Shown here: positions 46,501-52,500 of the stretch, piece after piece
Position numbering within the stretch: position 1 is the stretch's first letter
How the letters are laid out: every line of letters begins with the position of its first letter
NCBI GenBank assembly: GCA_023846275.1
Contig: CM043874.1
Location: forward strand, 23,245,130-23,309,129
From: Vanilla planifolia
Lineage: Eukaryota; Streptophyta; Magnoliopsida; Asparagales; Orchidaceae
Length of the DNA stretch: 64,000 bases
Direction: 5' to 3'
Made by a program: the position numbers and the translations under genes
Notes under the pieces: generated by a model
Database searches by the model: none
What the model was told of the DNA's origin: nothing
The model's input: only the letters and a program-made list of their open reading frames with translations

Positions 46501-49500
46501 TCTTTACATGCCTAGTATCATCTTACATTTCTTTGGTTTGTTATAAATCATATTATACAATAATAGATATCGTATTACACAAAATTCTTCAATTTCACTA
46601 ATTACCTTTGTCATTGTTAACTTTGGTTTGAATTGATCATTCTATACGATAATGAACATCGTATTATATGATCATATTGATCTTCTTAGACTGTAAAGTA
46701 CATAACATGATTGTACTGCTCATTAATTAGATTGTACGAAGTCCTTGAGCACTACAATACAGTCAATACCCTCTGTTGAACTAGATTGTATTTGTATGAT
46801 ATAGGATGTTGCACTGTATGAATATTGGCAGTTTTATTATCTTTTAAGTATGTGAATGATATACATATGTTGTACTATATGATGGAAGACATCGTACTGT
46901 ACGAACATCAAGTAAATCAACTCAAATGCTAGGTTGTCAAGTCCCAACCATTGTTCGATTGCATAGATGAATTAGTCATATTATATGATAATGATAAAGT
47001 GTTATGCTATTAGTATGCGTTTAGCATGTTACAACTTATATTGTCTCAATTTCAATTTCTATTGATTCTATTATAACTATGATGCTACTGATGCATTCTA
47101 TTTAATGTGTAACTTTACGTTTTCTTACAAATCAATAATTACACATGATTTATGAGTAAAAATAATTAGTTGTGCATGAGTGTAAATGAGATGTATGAAC
47201 ATGATGCATGATTTATGGAATATAAGATCCTTAGTGTAGGTTTTGACTAGTTAAAATAAACCATAGATAAAAGCCATCACATTAAGAGCTATGTCTACAT
47301 GGCTCCATGTGAAAATTCAGCCATCAAATTCAACCAATGCATTTTTGACTATTGTATTCTAAACCTATTCATCACATCTCAAGCACACATTGGTATAAAA
47401 ATATATGAATTTGCTATTTTTAAACCACCTGATGTCATGAGGTTAACAATATTTCTTTTTTGATAATAATAAAATTAATGCAAAAAATAATAAAGACATG
47501 AAATTTTATACAAAACAATTAAAACAAATGTGAAACATCTCAGTCACTTGAATCCAAGATTATAACAATGCAATTTACTTCATTGCAATCAATTTGTTAT
47601 AATGCAATCAGCTTTAGCATAAGATGGGTTTCAACTAACTCCCCGTAACGTCAAGCTTCCTCAACATTCTTGCATATAGTTTCTCCTTTTTTTTATAATC
47701 ATTTAAAAGGGTTATTAAGAAGTAGAATTATATTCCAATGCATAGTCATACAACATAGGCATGTGTAAAGTAATTTCTGAACCTAGAATAAGATATCAAG
47801 CAATGTAATAGAATACATGAATAAAATATGAAATAATAGAACTTAAGCATTGTAAAACCATGTATTACCGCAAACTATTGTTCCTTTACATCTTGAAACA
47901 AAAGAATACATTGTTCTACATGGTTAAAGCATTGTTTCATTACAAAAGTAGAGCTAAACCACACATCTCAAGTTTTCTTAAACATATTTTCAGTTTTGGT
48001 TATGAACTCAAATGTAGCATTTACAAGGTAACTGAATTGAATTTGAGATTGAATATGATATTTTTTAATTGTTTTTGGAAGCTAAAAGATCCTCTGATCC
48101 ATCCTAGAGGTATGCTACCAGAGAATTGCTTTCATTGCTACAAGTATGGCACTAATATTAGAATTAGAAGATGGGTGTTGAGTGGATTCCTTTGGATGAG
48201 GAAGCAGATCAAATGGTGCAAGTGCTAAAGGCTTTAGATGAGCCTCTCTTCTAGCTTGATCGTTAGATAATTTATGACTAGAGTGTTGGATTATTTTCAT
48301 TTCTGCTTCCTTGAATGGTTTAGGAATGCAATCTACTTTTGCAACTCTAATATTGTATTTTTAGCTTCAAATAGGGGTAATGATGTGCCTACAGCTTAGA
48401 TTCATTATACTTGGGGTTCTTCAGTATTGTTATTTTCTTCATTTGTGTAGCAAATGTTTCACATAATTTATCATTGGATAATCAAAAGATAATGTCATCA
48501 ATATATATTTATCATACTAATTAATCCTTTTACTATTCATTATAAAGAAGGTACTATCTACCTTCTTGAAAACTTTTTAGATATTAAATAACTACATAGT
48601 CTTTCTAGATCATATAATGCTTTCTTTAACTTATGTACATAGTCTAATTTATCATGCACAAACTTTGGTGGCTGTTTTATATATACTTCTTTGTATATCT
48701 ATTTAGTAATGCACTCATTAAATCCATTTCATATAGTTTAAATCCTTTATAATAAAGATAAGCTAACAAAATTATAGTAGCTTCTAATGTAGTTATCAAT
48801 ATAAATGTCTCATCAACATCAACTCCTTCAATTTGGATATGACTTTTTCCTATAAGTTTGACATTTTTTCTTACCATTATTCTATTTTCATTCAACTTGT
48901 TTATGAATATTCATTTAGTTCCAACTATTGATTGATTAAGAGGTGTAAGAGTTAATTCCCACACTTCAATTCTCTCAAATTGATTCCATTCTTTATTCAT
49001 TATTGTTCACCAAAATTCATTTTGTAATGCTTCATTTATGGTTTTAGATTCATAATTAGATAAAATAAGTTTTATTATTTAGAGTTACTTGTGTTTTGGT
49101 ACCATCAAATATCTCTCTTATAACAAGGTATATAGGATAACTTTTAATAAATTTTTATTCTCAAAGTAGCATTTTATCATTATCCTCTCTAATCTTTCCT
49201 TTCTTTTTTGTCAAGTGCTTTATCTCCAAAACTTTTCAAATTCCTTAGTATAATCTTGCTTATGATGGTTATGAGATTCAACAAGTGTCTCGTTAAATAT
49301 CACATGTATAGATTTTTCTATGACATAAGTTGTGTATTCTATAAGCTTTACTGTTCATTGAATATTTTAAGAATAGTTTTTCAGTTGATTTAACATCAAA
49401 CTTATCTAGTTTACTTTCTCCATTGTTTTGAATGTAGTGTTTACGATCAAAGACATGTAAATGAGAAATTTTAGGCTTTATAACCTATAAAAGTTCATGA

Positions 49501-52500
49501 ATAATTTCAAAAAAGGGGTGTATAAGCACACTATTTGTTATGTAGTATGTAATATTAATTGCTTCTACCAAAAAATGTTTAGATACATTGTATTCAATTA
49601 GCATACATCTAGTCATGTCAAATAATGTCCTACTTTTTCTTCAAATTATCTCATTTTGTTGTTGGGTCTTAAGTGAAGTAAAATACAAGATATCCCAAGT
49701 GCATTGCAATATTCTATGATAGACTCATGATTTCAAATGTAGAACCTTCCTTCTCTTAATAGCTTTTATTCAAAGATAAAGTTTATGCTAATATTATATC
49801 AATTTGATTTAATTAAAATTTCACCTTTTATTTGTAAATAAATAAAGGCCAATATTATTTTCTTTAATGTATATAGATTTTAACAGGTGAGTTAGAAGCA
49901 ATGCTCGTAAGTCAATATTTGTTTTTATAGGTTTATATTATGGAGATACACCTACGCATCTATCTAAAATTAGATCTTATAAATTCAAACTATCTTGGGT
50001 TCACAATAGTGTAAAAGGTAAGTGATTTTGAATCTTTGCACACATGTTATCTTTTCTAGGAATCCAAATAAAGTTATTTCTCTTATAAAGTTTGAATCTC
50101 TTAAAAGATAATTCAAATGAGATATGACCTAATTTACAACAGTAGTTGCATACAATATTGGATGGTGTATGGACATGTAATGTATGCGAAGTGGTTATGG
50201 ATGAATGTGCATGCATTTGAATACAACTTCAGTTTTTTCTTCACACGAATTTGGGGTAAAATAAGAGTTTGCATATGTGAAGAAAGAGAGCAATACTTTT
50301 CTTTTGAATGATTTAATTCTTCGCCAATTGAAGCAAAGGCATTTAATTTCTCTTGTAATTCATAATATTTGGTTTTGAGCAAGTTGTTCTCTGATTTAAA
50401 AAATTCAATACACGAATCATACTTAAAAAATGTAATTTCATATTCTCTTATGGTTGCATGCAAATTGCTAAAGATAGAAATGTGTATTTTTGTCTTATCT
50501 GGTAGAGATACATTTTCTTCTTTAATCTTATCACATGATCTTTGTCGTTTATGAACGTGGTTCTCATGCTTAGTAAAATTCTTATTCAAAGTAACATATA
50601 TTTGGATAAGTTTCTTGTGTTCTATTAACAGCCAGTCAAAACAGTCAGACAATTCTTTAACAATTAATTCATTTGAGGAATACACATAATTATTTGAATA
50701 AGAACTATAATGTATACCTTCATTCAAGGTGTTTGATTCAAGAGTACTTGCAAGATCCTTCCTTTTTCTTCTTTACTCCAATTTTCTCTTTTGCTTCTTT
50801 TCTTTATGAGTTTGAGGTATCTTATCACATCTTTTTAGTTCAACCATAGTCTCAAAACAAGTATATAATTTACAATTTTTCATAATGATTTCTTAAAATA
50901 TAACACAAAATAATATTGTTCAATCCTTTTTCTTTTAGTTTGGCAATATTCTGAGATTTCTTATCTAGTGCAATGGTAATGTCATAAGAATTTTTAAACA
51001 AATTACACAAATTAAAATCAACTTTTTGAACAAACTTCTTGTTTGAGTTTTTTATGTTGAAAAATATTTTCTTACAAATAAGGGAAGACAATTCATGGTT
51101 TGATAACAAAATTTCATGCAGTCAAACCATAAAATGGTGTCCTATTAAATTACAAATTCAAAAGTCTTGTATGATTGTACAATTCACCAAGGTGATGTTC
51201 ATAAATAAAGGATTTTTGTTTAAGAATTTCTTCCTCTGATATAACTCGTTCTGATATCACTTGTTGAAATGATTGAGCTACAAGAGAGGGTGATTTGTGT
51301 TTTTTTATGAAAACTTTTTAATATTTATTATTTTTTTTGTATGAAACAGTAAGTAAAATACTTAAAAATAAATAATACTTATATTTTTGTGTGGTTCGAT
51401 CCAAATTGGGATTTAAGTCTATCTTTAATTCAATGACCTGGCTTTCACTAATAAAACCGCACTTTTTGCTGAAAAGTCGTAGGTGTAAACCTTTTAAGAC
51501 AAGATCCACAAAGGACTTATAAAGAGCCTAAAAGGGTTATAAATAGCAAGACTCAAATGAGTTAAACACAATACAGGCCAGAGAAGAGTTGAAGCATTTA
51601 TACAATAAACTCTTTACAATATTGTTATAGCCTTAATGAAAATATCAGGTGTCATAAACTAAATATAAATGAATATTGCAATGAGATTACCAAATACTTG
51701 CATTAAGAAAGAAGAAAGATGCTTAAACAATAGCTTTAATATATCCTTTTCTTTGTTGGAATGGTTAAGTATGTGGTGTACAAGGTCAAGAGCTAAAGCC
51801 GAATTTAACTTCATAGATTAATATGAAAGTTACATTAGTCTCTTCTAAATCAATTTGAGATATTATTTATATGAGAATAAAAGTTATCATTCCATTTTAA
51901 GAAATCCTAATGGATACAAACAGCTGATTTCTGATTTTCAATGAGAATAGCTAGCTGTTATAGTTTTTGGTTTCCATTGGTATTGTATGATCAAGGGGAT
52001 CATATTATGTGAAATCATACAATATACTACTTATCTAGACCATCAGCTTGTCTAATTTGCATTTATGCTTATTTAAAATGAATTGTATAAGTAGAATGAT
52101 GATTGTTGTATTATATGATGCACTACAGCTTTTTCATATGTCTAGATATCAATTTGCATCTCTTGATTGATATAAATCATAATATATGATAATAGATATT
52201 ATATTATATGAAGTATCTTTGCTTCCCCAATTGTTTTAGCATCTTTTTTAACTCTTTGGTTTGAAATGCACCATACCATACTACAATAAATATCATGTTA
52301 TACAATCACGTTAATCTTCTTAAACTATAGAGCATATAAATGATCATATCATCTGATAAACATTGGACTGTACAAAGTCCTTAGACGCTACAATATAGTG
52401 GACACCCTCTCTAATAAACTAGAATTGTACTTGTACGATGTAGAACATCGTATTATACGAATACTGGCAATTTGGCACTCTTAAGAGTATGAATATTATG

